A program made the position numbers and the translations under genes. From assembly GCA_023846275.1 (NCBI GenBank), contig CM043874.1, forward strand, positions 21,881,130-21,945,129: a stretch of 64,000 nucleotides of DNA, written 5' to 3'. The notes beneath the pieces were generated by a model that did not search any database, was not told where the DNA came from, and saw nothing but the letters and a program-made list of their open reading frames with translations. The stretch comes from Vanilla planifolia. Taxonomy: Eukaryota; Streptophyta; Magnoliopsida; Asparagales; Orchidaceae. Shown here one piece after another: positions 63,851 through 64,000 of the stretch; the stretch's first letter is position 1; every line of letters starts with the position of its first letter.

Positions 63851-64000
63851 CAATCCATTTACCCGAACATGACCAAGTCATCTAATTCTAAACCTAAATC
63901 ATTTTATGGCTATTCAAAGAATCAACATGTATGCAACTTCCAACTTTAATAACTTTTATATATAAGCTTTCTATGATTTTAAAGCTTATGAAATTTCTTG

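Overview
The window is nuclear DNA of a seed plant, most likely an angiosperm. It is very AT-rich with local GC-richer islands, the only convincing genes are plant-specific ones with introns, and nearly everything else is old, heavily mutated LTR-retrotransposon debris. I cannot name the species. I see no bacterial operon, CRISPR array, rRNA operon or tRNA gene.

Two real genes are visible, both on the minus strand. (1) Positions 11,913-12,143 are the first coding exon of a plant nucleotidyltransferase-fold protein (PAP/OAS1 substrate-binding superfamily), with a 5' UTR intron and a GC-rich leader up to about 12,880. Its remaining exons should lie at lower coordinates, but I find none in positions 1-11,912. 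Either its first coding intron exceeds 11.9 kb or this is a truncated copy. (2) Positions 42,747-56,519 hold a complete three-exon DUF538 gene (173 residues predicted). It has a 523-bp first intron and a 12.7-kb second intron.

The large DUF538 intron contains an old Ty3/gypsy element in the same orientation as the gene. From 5' to 3' on the minus strand it has a 5' LTR (about 51.76-52.50 kb), a degenerate primer-binding site (51.68 kb), gag, protease, a deletion that removed the reverse transcriptase core, two RNase H domains, integrase and a pol stop at 47,474. A long non-coding 3' region, a polypurine-like tract (44.67-44.70 kb) and a 3' LTR (43.87-44.61 kb) follow. The double RNase H and long 3' region point to the Tat lineage.

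Other repeats, left to right: a dispersed family at 3.7, 7.1 and 7.5 kb; a direct repeat pair at 4.9 and 5.2 kb; Copia-type LTR ends at 8.4, 18.9-20.4 and 35.7-37.6 kb; nested tandem repeats at 15.0-15.5 kb; a second tandem array at 17.2-17.6 kb; a purine-strand block at 21.5-21.8 kb; a minus-strand LTR with primer-binding site at 23.0-23.9 kb and a plus-strand relative at 38.1-38.7 kb; a Copia-like LTR, primer site and gag remnant at 26.1-27.3 kb; a second Ty3/gypsy remnant on the plus strand at 28.7-31.1 kb; three tandem copies of a ~345-bp unit at 34.6-35.65 kb; a 121-bp TA microsatellite at 60.0 kb; a 5S-rRNA-like segment of possible Cassandra origin at 62.0 kb; and a short degenerate repeat cluster at 63.5-63.8 kb.

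No new molecular system is evident. The more interesting points are the giant gene-resident introns, the in-frame protease/RT deletion fusion, and a shared CGTATGAT-type motif that fills the 3' region of the intronic Tat element and recurs in several otherwise unexplained stretches.
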